Shown in pieces: positions 1-13,524 of a DNA stretch of 64,000 nucleotides. The notes beneath the pieces were generated by a model, which made no database searches, was not told the DNA's origin, and saw only the letters and a list, made by a program, of their open reading frames with translations. The DNA lies in the NCBI GenBank assembly GCA_029783825.1, contig JAREIK010002654.1:187251-251250 (forward strand), read 5' to 3'. Source of the stretch: Sapria himalayana. Lineage: Eukaryota; Streptophyta; Magnoliopsida; Malpighiales; Rafflesiaceae. Position 1 is the stretch's first letter. Each line of letters starts with the position of its first letter. A program made the position numbers and the translations under genes.

Positions 1-1215
1 CTATCTAAATATATTTCTATCTATATATCTATCTTTCTGGCTATGTATTTGTCTATCTCTCAATCTCTGTGGCTACCTATTTGTCTGTCAATCTATCTTT
101 TATTTGTCTTTTCATATTTCTATCTATCTATTTATTTATATGTCTATCTATATGTCAATCTATCCATCAATCAAACAATCTATCTATATGATTTTCTATC
201 TATTTGTCTATCTGTCTATTTATCTCTCTGTTTGTCTATCTATGTTTATATCTATCTATCTATCTATCTGTATATGTGTCTATCTATATGTATATTTATG
301 TACCTGTACATCTGTCTATCTATGTGTGTGTTTATTAGTTTGTCTATCAATCTTACTATATGTCTGTATATCTATCAATCTATCTATCTTGCTGTCTGTC
401 ATTAAGTCTATCTATCTAACTATCTAACAATATGTTTATCTTTCAATATATCTATCTATCTATATATGTATCTATCTATATCTATATATTTTATATATTT
501 CTATCTATTTTGTTGTCAATTTTTTGTCTAACTATCTATATATCTATATTTCTAAATATCTATTTATAAATCTATAATAAATGGTGTATATTTTTGTCTA
601 TATATTTGTATATCTCATTATCTATATGTCTATCGATTGGTCTATATATCTGTATATCAATCTATTAATCTATATATTTATATATCTAACTGTCTGTCTC
701 TCTATATGTCTGTCTATTGGTCTATCAATCTGTTTATCGATCAATATATCTATATATCAATATATCTGTATGTCTATCTATCTAACTATTTATATGTCTA
801 TATATTCTTCTATCATTCTATCTGTCTATCTATATGTTCATCTATTTATTTGCCTATTTTTCTATATATTTGTATATCTATTTTGTGTCTATCTACATGT
901 CTATGTCTATATATTTTAATATCTATCTATCTATATATTTATCTATCGGCCTATCATCTATTTATCTATCTATCTATCTGTCTGTCTATCTATCTATATA
1001 TCTATCTATTTATCTCTTTGTCTGTCTATTTGTTTGTCTATCTGTCTATCTATCTACAGTCTATCTTTCTCTAAGTATCTATCTGTCTATCTATCGATCT
1101 CTCTATTTGTCTATTTATGTGTCTATTTGTATATTTTTTTATTTTTCTAAGATTATCATCTTATCTATTATTTTTCTACCTATCTATTTATATATCTATT
1201 TCTTTATTTTTTTTC
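1..1215 (+). repeat. Degenerate TCTA (GATA) tetranucleotide array, block 1
   Basis: Nearly the whole stretch is built of 4-bp units TCTA and close variants (TCTG, TTTG, TATG, TATA, TTTA, TCAA), with the pyrimidine-rich strand on +. It runs off the left edge of the window, so its true length is unknown. Units become sparse after about 1140 and give way to unique-looking sequence near 1215. Open frames here encode only Ser-Ile-Tyr-Leu permutations and are by-products of the repeat. Confidence 0.95.
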
Positions 1216-2640
1216 GAAGTTTTAGTTTATTAATATTAGCCCACTCTTTTGGCAGAGGAATACCTTTTGTACAACCTACTTACTTGCTACTCGTATCCCT
1301 TTACACCCATCTTTATCTTTAGATATACTCTATCAAGCTATTTAATCATTAAGGCACAAATTTAGCTAGTAGTATGTTCTACTTGACTGTATTTCTCGTG
1401 CCTTCTTTTTGCCATTCTAGTTATGCTATGAAGGTAAGTTTTGCTCTTTTTTCGTTGTCCTTAGCTCCCTCCATGCCCCTCCATGGCTTTTTCTCCTTAT
1501 GGCCTCTATTGTTGTCACCCCATTGCCTCTTTTGCTTTAGCTTTATTCGCTATTCAGCTACTGTTCTGCACAATAAAAATCATACACAATATATCTAATG
1601 TGCTATACTCCTGCCCATTTTTCTTCACTTTCCCCACCCCCTTAACACATTATTCATCGGGTTACAAGTGAGGCCAAGAAAAGGAAAAAAAAAACAGAAA
1701 AGGAGTAAGAAGGTATAGGCAGCTTCGGGCAGTAGGCTTTCTTTCCTGCCATTGGGTGTTATCTTTTTCTTTGCCTTTATTTGCCTTTATTTGCCTTAAT
1801 CCTTGTATGCTTTTTCTTCTCTTCCCTTTCTCCTTCATTTGACTCCACCTTTATAAGCTTTACTTTGATTTAAAAAGATTTATACAGTCATCAGAAGGGC
1901 AACTTTTTCTTTGGCTTTGACCCCTGGGGCTTTATCTTCCTCTTCAAGGTTGGGGCCAGCCTCCACATATACTTAGGATCAATATGACTGATGCAAACTA
2001 GAGTATTCTAAGGGCTGATACAGCCTAAGCACAGAGTACAAAAGCTGAAAAGCTGTTACAGTTTACAACAGAATTAATTAAAATTACAACAGCAGACTCA
2101 GAAACCAAAGACCAACAACAGACCATTCTATCCCCAACATTTATAGACACCGTGTACTGTACACTCTGCTACCAGATATGCAGGTCCAGATCACAGCTTC
2201 TGCTGCTTTCGGTTGGCAGTAAGCTATGCTAACTTTCATGAAAACCATGAGCAAACATTCTACCTATCAATATCAGTTATTCAATTACCTGCGCTTGGAT
2301 CCTTCCTTCTACCTGACCTGGTACACTTAAATCCAGGCCTAAAACAATTTTACACCTTAGATTCTTTAAGAATCCTACTAATTATTATTAGTATTATTTA
2401 ATTTTATTTTTTCCAGTTTAAGGTCCATCTTTTTATTTCCTCCCCTCAGGACCAGGGGGACCCTTTTCCTGCTCCGAGACCTTTTCCTGAAAAACTTATA
2501 AAACTCATAACAAATAAAATCAAACATTATAAATATATCTACTCTTTCCTCCATGTATTTAAAGCCTAAATTCTAGTTTTTTGAACTCTAATATATGGAA
2601 ATCCTATTTTATATATATCATAAAATTTTTTGTCAACAAA
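1216..2640. other. Unassigned non-array segment, possibly retrotransposon-derived
   Basis: This 1.4-kb stretch has clearly higher GC and complexity than its surroundings and lies between array block 1 and CACTA copy 1. It holds no reading frame longer than about 75 codons. A purine-rich run at about 1672-1705 resembles a polypurine tract, and a short direct repeat of TTTGCCTTTA lies near 1770-1800. These would fit an LTR fragment, but no TG...CA ends or primer-binding site could be recognised. Near 2440-2490 is a C-rich segment without recognisable coding. Its origin is unknown to me. Confidence 0.4.
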
Positions 2641-2679
2641 ACTATTATAGTATCTAAAATTTTTGAACTCTAATAGTAT

Positions 2680-3020
2680 CATAAAATTTTATTAATATAA
2701 TAGATTCTTATAGTAATTATCTAAGACATTTTGTCAACAAACTGATAATCCTCTTTCTTTACATGCATCTTCCTGAAAATCTCATAAAAATTGGGATCAC
2801 GACCCAATTCTCCAGCCTATAGTATGTATTTATTAAGTTAAAAAATAACAAATGTCAAAAAATTTTAACAAAATTAATAAAACCATCCATAGATTTGGTC
2901 TATTTAGACTATTAGGATAACTACTAAATATATAAATGTTTTAAATTTTAAAATTGTACCAAATTTCGAGCATGCTCAATGCTCGACTTTGACCCTCGTG
3001 TGTCGTAAGACATTTCTGTA
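2680..3020 (-). pseudogene. Transposase_24-like (Ptta/En/Spm) gene fragment in CACTA copy 1
   Basis: Read on the minus strand, about 2940-3000 encodes a segment ending RGSKSSIEHARN before a GT splice donor. After an AT-rich intron-like gap, about 2710-2820 encodes LGRDPNFYEIFRKMHVKK followed by a QFVDK segment. These match corresponding exons in copies 2 and 3 and the conserved HTGGS...EHA and LGR-P...F...H-KK-DG-FVD signatures of the Transposase_24 family. A stop interrupts the last exon and upstream exons are absent. It is a dead fragment of the second CACTA gene. Confidence 0.8.
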
Positions 3021-3030
3021 CCTAGTCCTA

Positions 3031-3074
3031 CTGATCTTTAGAGATAAAAACATGTTTTTGGCTCTAAAGATCAG
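3031..3074. other. 44-nt near-perfect hairpin at the CACTA copy 1 deletion junction
   Basis: CTGATCTTTAGAG at 3031-3043 pairs perfectly with CTCTAAAGATCAG at 3062-3074. The interior is a second perfect palindrome, AAAAACATGTTTTT at 3046-3059, and only the two-base steps between the stems are mismatched. The left-arm motif CTTTAGAGATAAA recurs at about 3091-3103. Copies 2 and 3 lack this hairpin. It sits exactly where copy 1 stops matching their second-gene exons. Confidence 0.85.
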
Positions 3075-3689
3075 CTCGGATTGGGGGTACTTTAGAGATA
3101 AATTTAACTCGATTATATAGTTCTTATAAATTTCAATAATGGTGAATATCTCTATATTTATCTTTAAATATCAATTTAATTTCATTTAAATATTATGAAA
3201 AATTAGTAATTTTTTTTATAATTTAAAATTTTCAAATTTTTTAGTAATTATTTTTTAAAAAAATTCCTTTAGGCGTAAACTATTTCTTATAGTTAAAATA
3301 ATATTAATATTTACTAGTTATTTCGTTAATTATTATATTTTAATATACAATGAATTATTTAATTTTTTTTATTAGTAGAAACATTAATATATGTTCATTT
3401 ATTTTTTAAAATATCTTTAAAAATTTTAAAAATTATAGAATTAATAATTTAATGTTATTGTAATCTTTATTAATAGTTATTGTAGTCTTTAGTAATATTA
3501 AATTTTTGTATTTATTTATTTTTTAAATTATTTGTTTATAATAACCTATTTTTATAAATATAAGAGTAGAAAGTGTATTTTAAGGATCGCTCATCAATAG
3601 ACCATTGAATACATACCATTAATATATAAAATTAAATTAAAATATGAAAACAAATAACATATAATAAAATTAAATCATTAAATAGTGAT

Positions 3690-4105
3690 GAAAATTATTC
3701 CCAGCCCAAATAGTTAGGTAAAAATCTCTAACTAAATGGATATATCTTGTGAAAAATAAAATTTAAGAAATAATCACTTGCAATAAAAAATAAAAAGTAA
3801 AAAAAAATTTAGATAATTATTTAGTGATGGATTTTGTCTCTATCTAATTAGCTAGGGATATATCATCACTAAATCCATCGCTAAATTCCCTACTTTTTAT
3901 TGTGTAGAAATCTACGAAAATATTAGCAACAAAATATTTTCAATCGAACATTTCCATCACAAATCCATCAGTTATCTATTGCAAAATTTTAATTTAATGT
4001 AAAATCAAAAATTCTTTGTTATTCCCTAGTTAATCCCTCGCTAATTAGGTTGGGATTTTAGCCCTAGCAAAATTTCCCTAGTAAAATCCATATTTTCTTG
4101 TAATG
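3690..4105 (-). other. CACTA copy 1 5' terminal and subterminal repeat region
   Basis: Repeated variants of 'tagcgatgga' and 'ccctagctaatta' in both orientations are seen at about 3690, 3810-3895 and 4020-4080, ending at the terminal CATTA at 4105. Such short subterminal repeats are the known binding sites of the TNPA-type protein in En/Spm elements. The role here is inferred from that family knowledge. Array block 2 follows within a few bases of the terminus. Confidence 0.8.
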
Positions 4106-4457
4106 CATATAGCTATATAGATAGACAAATACATTGATAGAGAGATAGATAGAAAAATAGATATATTGATTGAATGATTGATAGTTAGATAGATAGAGAT
4201 ATAGATAGATAGATTGATTGATTGATTGACAGATTGATTGAAAGATTGATAGACAGAAAGATAGTTGATTGATAGAAAGATAGATAGACACATAGATAGA
4301 AAGATAGAAATACAAATAGATAGAGAGATAGATAAACAGATAGATAATTAGATAGATAGATAGACAAATTGAAATATAGAAAGATAGAAAGATTGATAGA
4401 CATATAAATAGACAAATAAATAGGTAGATAGATAGGTCAATAGATAGATAGACAAAC

Positions 4458-4492
<35 letters not shown>

Positions 4493-4838
4493 AAAATAGA
4501 TAAAGCGATAGATAGACATATAGATAGACAGAGCGATAGACAAATAGTTAGAAAAATAGAAAGATAGTTAGAAAGATATATAAATAGAGAGATAGACAGA
4601 TAGACAAATTAATATATAGATAGATAGAATGATAGATAGAAAGATAGACAAATGGATAAATAGATAGAAAGACTGATCGATAAATAGATGGACAAATAGA
4701 TTGACATATAGACAGACAAATAGATAGATAGATAAACTGATTTATAGAAAGATAATTATGTAGATAGATAAAATGCCAGATATTTAGATAGACAGATAGA
4801 TAGATAGATACACAAATAGAATAATAGAAAATAGATAG

Positions 4839-4909
<71 letters not shown>

Positions 4910-5258
4910 AGTGATATATAGAGAGAGAATGATAGATAAATCGATAGATACATAGTTAGATAGACAAATAGATAGAAATATAGATATGTAGATATATAGT
5001 TAGCTAGAAAGATAGATTGATAAAAATAGAGATATACAAATTGAAAGATAGATAAGTATATAAATAGATAGAGATATATATAGATAGATAGATTGATTAA
5101 TAGATAGATTGATAGAAAGATAGAAAGATAGATTTTTAAAAAGATTGAAAAATAGATTGATTGATAAATTGATAAATAAATTTATAAAATTTTGATAGAC
5201 TGGTAGATAGACAGATATATCGAGAGAAAGATAGACAGAATGATACAAAGATAGAAAC

Positions 5259-5291
<33 letters not shown>

Positions 5292-5967
5292 GATATTAGA
5301 TTGATAGAGATATATATAGATAGATATATAGATAAATAGACAAATAGGTAAAGAGAGAAAGATAGATAAATACATAAATAGATAGATAGATAGACTGATA
5401 AATAAATAGATGGATAGATAGACAAATAGATAAATTGATAGATAGTCATATTAATAGATATATAGGTAGACAGATAGATTGATAGATAGATATGTAGATA
5501 GGTTGAAAGACAAATATATAGATAGAATGATAGATAGATTAATAGATAGATTGATACAGAGATTGATTGATAGATTTACAGAGAGATTTTTAGAAATATT
5601 GATAGATAGAAAGATATATAAATAGATATATAGATATATAGATATATAAATTGATAGATAGATAGATAGATATGCAGATAGATATACAAATAGATAGATA
5701 TATAGATATATATAGATAGATAAAGAGAAAGAGAGAAAAATAGATAGATAAACAAATAGAAAGACATAAAGATAGACAAATAGATCAATATATTGATAGA
5801 TAGATAGATAGGTAGATAGATAGATAGATAGACAGATTGAAAGATAGATAGATATAAAGATAGATAGAAAGATATACAACTAGATAGATTTATTTATAGA
5901 AAGATAGAGAAATAAAAATACAGATTGACAGACAGATAAACAAACAGAAAGATAGATAGAGAGATAT

Positions 5968-6000
<33 letters not shown>

Positions 6001-9000
6001 AGTGATAGATAGATAGATAGATTGGTTGATTGATTGATTGATTTAAAAATTGATAGATAGATAAATAGATAGACAGATAAAATGATTGATTGATTGATTG
6101 ACAGATAGATAGATATAAAATTGATTGATACATTGATATATATAAAGATTGATAGATTGATAGATAGAATGATAGATATATATACTGATAAATAGTTAGA
6201 TAAATAAAAAAATTGATAGATAGATAGATATATAGAGTGATTGATTATTAATATATTAATAGATAGATTAATTGTGAGATTGATAGATAGATAGATAAGT
6301 AGACAAATAGATAGAAAGATTGATAGATAGATTGATTGTTTGGTAGATATATAAATATATATATCTATATAGATTGATTGATAGATATATATTTATATAT
6401 AAATATATAAATATAGATTGATTGTTTGATAGATAGATAGATTGATTGATTAATTGACAGATTAAATAGATAGATTGATAGAAAAAGTTAGATTGATTGA
6501 TAGAAAGATTTATAGACAGATTGATAGAAAGATAGAATGAAAGACAAATAGAGAAAAAGATAGACAGATAGAAAGACATATAGATATTTAGAAAGATAGA
6601 TATATAAATATATAGAAAGATAGATAAATAGATAATTTGATATATTGAAAGATTATTAGACAGAGAGATAAAGATATATATAGATAGATAGATAGACAGA
6701 TAAATAGATAGATAGATAAATAAATAGATAGATAGATAGATTGATTGATTGACAGTTAGATTAATTTATTGATTGACTGATAGATAAATAGATTGATAGA
6801 TATAGAAATACATAGGTAGTTAAATAGACAAATAGATAGAAAAATAGATAGTTATATAGATAGACAGATATATATATAGATTGATAGTCAGATTGACAAA
6901 GAGATTGAAGGAAAGATAGATATACAATTTGATTGTAAGATATATAGATAGAAAGATAGATAGCTATATAGATAGATAGACAATTAGATAGATAGGTAGA
7001 TAAATAGATAGATAGAGAGATAGATAGATATATAGATAAACAAATAGACAAACAGAAAGATAGATAGATATAATGATAAACAGATAGATAAACAGATAGA
7101 TATATAGATAGATAGATAGATTAATAGATAGATTGATTTAAAGATTGATAGACATATTGATAGATATATTGATATATAGATTTATAGATAGATTGAAAAA
7201 TAAAAAGTTAGAAAGATAGATAAATAGATATATAGATAGAGTATTATACGCATTTTTAGACAAATAGATAAATATATATATATAGATTTATAGATAGAAC
7301 GATAAATAGATAGAAAGATAGATAAAGCGATATTTAGATAGATAGATAGATAGATGCGAATATAGATTAAAAGATAGATTAATAGACTGATAGATAGATA
7401 AACATATATATAGATAATAAGATAGACAAATATAAAGACAAATAGATTGACAGATATATAAATAGACTAATGGATATTTAGATAGAAAGATATGTAGATA
7501 GATAGATAAACAGATAGATAGATAAATAGATAAATAAATAGAGAAGATATATAGATAGAAAGATAGATAAACAGATAGATAGATAAATAAATAAATAAAT
7601 AAATAGAGATGATATATAGATAGAAAGAGAGATATATAGATACATAGATAGATTGATAGATAAATTTATAGATAAATAGTTAGAAAGGAAGATAGATAGA
7701 TAGAGAGATAGATAGATAGATAGATAGATAGATAAAAAGATAGATAGATAGATAGACGTACACACAGACACAGACACACACACACACACATATATATATA
7801 GAATGACACATAGATAAATAGATAAATAGATATATAGATAGGTTAATACAAAGATTTATAGACAGATTGCTAGATAAAAAGATAGATAGATAGATAGATA
7901 AATAAATATAGATAGATAGATAGATAGACGTACACGCACACACACACACACACATATATATAGAATGACACATAGATAAATAGATAAATAGATATATAGA
8001 TAGATTAATACAAAGATTTATAGACAAATTGCTAGACAAATTAATAGATAGCTTGATAGAAAGATAGATAGATTGACATATTGATAGACAAATAGGTAGA
8101 TAATTTTTTAGTGATATAGATTGGCACAAAAATCGATAGATAAATAGATAGACAAATAAATATACAGATAGATAGAAAGAGAGAGAAAGATACACAGATA
8201 AATATACAGATAGATAAAAAGAAATATAGAGTGATAGATATATTAATAGATAGATAAAAAGATTGACAGATAGAAAGATAGAATAATAGATAAATAGAAA
8301 GATAGATAGAAAATAAATAGATAAAAAATAGATAGATAGAAAATAGATAGACAGATCATTACATAGAAAGATAGATAAAAAAATTGATATATAGATTCAT
8401 AGATGATTGAATGATATAAAGATTTATAAATAAATTGATAGATAGATTAATTGATAATTTGATAGACATGAAGATAGACAAATTGATAGACAGATAATTA
8501 GATAGATATATAGATAAATCGAGAGATAGATAGACAGAATGATAGAAAAATAGAAAGATAGTTTGATAGATTGATTGATGGAAAGATTTATATACAGATA
8601 AATTGATTGATTGATTGACTAATTTATAGACAGATTAATAAAATTATTTAATGATCGATAGATAGACAAAAAGATAGAAAAAATCATAAACAGAAAGATA
8701 GTTAGACATATATCGACTAATAGATGCATAGATAGATAGATAGTTTGAAAGATTATTAGATAGATAGATAAAGATAAATATAAATTGATAGATTGATAGA
8801 TAAATAGATATATAGATTGATTGATTTATACATAAATAAGTAAAAAGATAGATAGATAGACAAAAAATAGACAAATAAATAGATAGATAGATAGATAGAT
8901 AGACTGATAGATAGCTAGATAGATAAATAGATATATAAACATATATATAGAAAGTTAGATCAGTAGATAGATAAAGTGATATATTTATAGATAGATAGAT

Positions 9001-9566
9001 AGCTAGATAGAGAGATAAATAAATACACAGATAGATAGAGAGATAGCCAGATACATAAACAGATAGAGTGATAGATAGATAGATAGACATCTGGATAAAT
9101 AGATAAATAGAAAGACTAATAGATAGATAGATAGATAGACAAATAGATAGGCACATAGAAAGATAGACAGATAGATAGATAGATAGATAGATATGTAGAT
9201 AGATAGATATTTAGATAGACAAATAGATAGATAGAATGATAGATAGATTAATAGGCAGATTGATAAACAAATTGATAGATTGATTGATAGAGAAATTGAT
9301 AGAATGATAGATAGACATATAGATAGTCAGATAGATCAATAGAAAATAGATGGAAAAATAGATAGATAGATATTTAGATAGATAGATAGATAGACTAATA
9401 GATATATAGATAGATAGAGAAAATGATTGAAAATAGATAGATAGATATATATAACGATAGACAAATAGAAAAATAGAATGATAGATATATACATCGACAT
9501 AACAATAGATAGATAGATAGATAGACAGACAGATAGATAGACAGATAGATAGATAGACAGATAGAT

Positions 9567-9649
<83 letters not shown>

Positions 9650-9836
9650 GACATATAGATAAATAGACAGATAAATAGATAGATAGATAGATAGATAGAT
9701 AGAAAAATAGATATATAGATAGAAAGATAGATAGATTGAAAGATAGATAGATTGAAAGATGGATAGATAGATAGGTAGGTAGGTAGATTCATAGATAGTT
9801 ATATTGATAGATAAAAGATAAATAGACAAAAAGATA

Positions 9837-9887
<51 letters not shown>

Positions 9888-11447
9888 TAATAGATAGATA
9901 GATAGAAAGATTAATAGATAGATAGCCAAATTGATAGACAGATAGATAGATAATTAGATTGAAAGATAGATAGACAGATAGAATGATATTTAGATTGATA
10001 TTTATATCGATAGATAGATAGATAGCTAGCTAGACAGATAGTTTGATAGAAAAATCGATTATCTTATTGATAGACAGATAGGTAGACAGATAAATAGATA
10101 GATAGATAGATAGACAGATTTATAGGCAAATAGATAGATTAATTGATTGACATATAGATAGACAAAAAGTTAGGTAGATAGAAAGAAAGATAGATACATA
10201 GATAGATATATAGATTATTAGACAAGTAAATAGACATATAGATAAATTGAGAGATAGAAAAATAGATAGACAAATAGATAGACAAACATGTATATAGAAT
10301 GATAGATATATAAATAAATAGATAGATAGCCAGATAGATACCTAGATAAATAGACAGATAAATAGACAAATATATAAATAGAATATAGATAAAAAGATAG
10401 ACATATATATACACATATAGATAGACAAATAGTTCAACAAATAGTTAGACAAATTGATATACAAATAGTTAGACAAACATATATATAGATAGACAATTAT
10501 ATAAACAAATCGATAGAAAAATAGATAGATAGATAGATACATAGCTAGATAGATAGATAGATAGATAGACATATAGATACATATAATGATGGATAGATCG
10601 GTATATAGGCAGATAGACATACAAATAAAAAGTTGTATAGATCGATAGATACGTAGACAAAATGATAGATATATAAAGAGATTTATTTATATACACATTG
10701 ATAGATATATTGATAGACCAATTGATATATAGATTGATAGATAGATTAATAGACATATTGATAGATAGATTGATTGATAGATAAATTGATAGGTATATTA
10801 ATATACAAATTGATAAATAGATAGATAGACATATACATAGAGAGATAGATAGAAAAATAGATAGATAGAAAGATACATGACAAAATAGATAGATAGAAAG
10901 ATAAATAGAAAGATTGATAATGCGATAAATAGACATATAGATAGACAAGTAAATAAATAGATAGATAAATATATAGATAGATAAATAGACAAAAAGAATG
11001 ATAGATAGATAAACATATAAATAGATAGATGGAAAGATAGATAGATAGATATACACACATATAGATAGATATCTAGACCAACATATTGATAGATAGATAG
11101 ATATATAGAGAGATAGATAGATAGAGACAAAGATAGATAGATATACATACAGACAGCCAGACTGACAGATATATAGATAGATAGACAGATAGAATGTTAG
11201 TGAGATAAATAGATAGAAAGATAAATTGATAGTTTGATAGATAGATTTATAGATAGATATAAAGAATGATAAAAACATTTATAGACAGATAGATAAAGAA
11301 ATACATAAACATATAGATAAATAGATAGATAGACATATAGATAGATAGATTAATAGGTAGACAGATATATTAACAAATATATATATAGATAGATAAAAAA
11401 ATAAATAGATAGAGAGACTGATAGAAAGAAAGATAGATAGATAGATT
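4106..11447 (-). repeat. Degenerate GATA array, block 2 (inverted relative to the other blocks)
   Basis: About 7.3 kb of TAGA/GATA units with variants GACA, GATT, AAAT, GAAA and TATA. The purine-rich strand is on +, the reverse of blocks 1, 3 and 4. It begins within a few bases of the copy 1 CACTA terminus and ends at the GC-rich block at 11448. Long TA tracts lie at about 4841-4906, 9569-9645 and 9841-9885. GATT (ATCA) units are concentrated at about 6000-6160, 6240-6500 and 7120-7200. All open frames on the minus strand are Ser-Ile-Tyr-Leu artefacts. Confidence 0.95.
7740..8083. repeat. 172-bp direct duplication with CA microsatellites inside array block 2
   Basis: Two adjacent copies start near 7740 and 7912. 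Each has a GACGTACAC motif (7755 and 7927), a CA tract, a short TA run, 'agaatgacacatagataaatag' and an 'aatacaaagatttatagaca' segment ending in 'ttgctaga'. The offset between matching motifs is 172 bp. The CA and TA tract lengths differ between copies. Confidence 0.85.
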
Positions 11448-11886
11448 AGAGGTGTCAAATAGGTTAGGCCGGCTGGGCCCTGCACGAAACACAGCATGAT
11501 TCGGATGTGCCTGGCCTAGCATGGCATGCTACAATGTTGTGCTCGGGCCCATGCCGGGCACACCCTCGACACCGGTTGTGCCGTGCTAGGCCGAGGGAAT
11601 TTGGCCCACGTGTCGTGCCAAGCACTGCAAGAGAGCCTGCTCAAGGGCACGTCAGACGTGACCACATGCCGAGTGTGGTCATGGAGAGCTGACACCCGAT
11701 GGGCAAAGCTAGCTGAGCCATGAAAGGGAGACAGTGGCATTGAGGCACGCTGCGAATCCATACTTTTTTTGAAAATTAGGGGTTTGGGATGTCCCGAACC
11801 GGCCTTAACCCAGTGGATTTTGAGCCAGGGGCCCATGCCGGGCCTGATCTCACAGAACCATGACAGGCCAGCCACGACATGGTATA
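11448..11886. mobile_element. GC-rich hAT-like transposon fragment
   Basis: This is the only strongly GC-rich block in the window. It is packed with GGCC, GGGCCC, GCCGGGC and GTGCCGTGC words. Its left edge, TAGAGGTGTCAAATAGG, resembles the termini of plant hAT elements, whose ends carry similar G/C-rich 'gggcc' motifs. No matching inverted end is visible on the right, where it joins truncated CACTA copy 2 directly, so it may be a one-ended remnant. Short overlapping frames on both strands (up to 119 codons) show no domain and are probably a consequence of GC content. An unrelated GC-rich repeat is the alternative. Confidence 0.45.
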
Positions 11887-13420
11887 CTCACTGATTCTTA
11901 TGGTCTCTAAATAGATAGAATCATAGTCAATGGTTGAAGATCCATAGAACCCTCAACTTGTTGAGAAATAGTTATCACACATTCCTCCTTTAATTTTTGC
12001 GATAAAATAGTGAAAAATACTATTATAGATATAAATAAAATTGTTTTATATTTTGCATTCTAAACAACTTTCAAAATTTACTGTGGTACTATTATATTTT
12101 ATTAATATAATAGATTCTTACAGCAATCATCTGAGATTTGTTGTCAACAAACTGACCATCTGCTTTCTTCACATGCATCTTTCTGAAATCTCATAAAAAT
12201 TAGGATCTTAACATAATTATCCAGCCTAGAGTATGTATTTATTAAGTCATAAAATAACAAATGATAAAAAATTTAACAAAATCAATAAAACCATGCACTG
12301 ATTAAATTTATTTAGACTATTAGGACAAGCACTACATATATAAATTTTAAAAATTTTAAAATTATACTAAATCTCGAGCATGCTCAATGCTCGACTTTGA
12401 CCCTCCTGTGTGGCTATACATTTCTGTACCTAGTCTGGCTACCTCAGTTCGTTAATTTTTGCTGGTAATCTCCAATTTTTTTAACATCTAGCTCCTCCCA
12501 ATACTTAAGCCACTTGAACCAGTCATCCTCGGATATAAATTTAGCCCTTTCTTTTATATTCTTCAATTTATGGATAAAATCAGAATACCATTCAGTAGCT
12601 TAGCTCTCTGATAATGACTTTATCTTTCCATCAATTTTGAGTGCCCATGTGCACTGATTCTATATATAGAAATATCACAAAAAAATTTATATTATTAACA
12701 ATGACATAATTATTTGCTGCTTGAATAAAAACCAACATAATTGTCAACTAAGTAGATACATAATTTTCAATGTTTTTGATTCATTGATTTTACCTGAAGT
12801 CATTAAAATTGAACTCTTTTGTCGATTCAAAAACTTTATTCCATGATAATGATTTAGTATCAACAATTTTCTTGAAAGACTTTGTAATTATAGCCGAATA
12901 CTTGTGAGATAGAATAAAACTATACGAATAAATAAATAACATTGAAAAAAAAGCAAATCATAACTATATATAAAAAAAATTACTAACAGGATCATCATAT
13001 TAATTTATTCTAGTAATAATTAAATATTTATTATACCACTCATCCACAATATCAATTACTAACTTAACACTGAATGCAGAAGAAGACACAACATTTGATG
13101 ATATCGATGATTTTATAAATGGGGTAACTATCAGTGTAAAATGTAGTGTAGAAGATGGTGATGGATCAAAAGTGTTTGTAGGAAGGACAATGGGTGGTGG
13201 GCTTATATCTGATAACATGATAGTAAAGCTATCAAGGATGGTGATGGTGATAGAAATGGAGATGATGTTTGTGATATATTTGCAACATGGTATAAAATAC
13301 TAGATAAATTTGGTCCATTATACGTCTTGTCCTTCTCCACCATGGCCACATCCTTTAGGTGCCATCTACTATACAAAAAATAAAAACATAGAACAAATAA
13401 TAGAGATATGATGAACAACC
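11887..13420 (-). pseudogene. Transposase_24-like (TNPA-type second CACTA gene), copy 2
   Basis: Minus-strand exons align one by one with copy 3. A proline/serine-rich N-terminal part at 13000-13420 contains FDPSPSSTLHFT and is split by a frameshift. Next comes an exon with KSLSWNKVFESTKEFNFNDF (about 12795-12860), then one with ISEDDWFKWLKYWEEL (about 12470-12550). An exon with SHTGGSKSSIEHARDL (about 12375-12425) ends at a GT donor, and one with KMHVKKADGQFVDNKSQMI (about 12120-12185) ends at GTAAGA. The last partial exon breaks at 11887. HTGGS...EHA and KK-DG-FVD are signatures of the Transposase_24 family, which is thought to bind subterminal repeats. Frameshifts and in-frame stops make it non-functional. 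Confidence 0.85.
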
Positions 13421-13524
13421 ATGCATTTTATAATAAAACACACCATAGATTTCAGTAAAATATAGAAAGGTTTTGATAGTTTAATATTATAATACAATTA
13501 TACCAATTTAATTATCGGCATAAT

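Larger units (their letters stand above)
2640..4105 (-). mobile_element. CACTA (En/Spm) element copy 1, internally deleted
   Basis: The right end reads on the minus strand CATTACAAGAAAATATGG, one base from the canonical CACTACAAGAAAA terminus of plant CACTA elements. It is followed inward by subterminal motifs such as 'ccatcgctaaattccc' and 'ccctagttaat' (about 3690-4080). The block 3100-3610 matches copy 2 (17080-17770) and the reverse complement of copy 4, including the shared 'aaggatcgctcat' motif at about 3580. At 2650-3030 lies the second-gene remnant. The copy jumps from second-gene exons straight to the 5' region near 3030-3110, so TNP2 and everything between is missing. The left (3') end is not recognisable. 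Confidence 0.85.

Noticed and set aside
1216..2640. Complete LTR retrotransposon or solo LTR
   Set aside because: Only a purine-rich run hints at it; no terminal TG/CA pair, target duplication, primer-binding site or pol homology was found.
11507..11875. Overlapping frames of 119, 65 and 61 codons on both strands in the GC-rich block
   Set aside because: High GC lowers stop frequency. No known domain is visible and the frames overlap on opposite strands.
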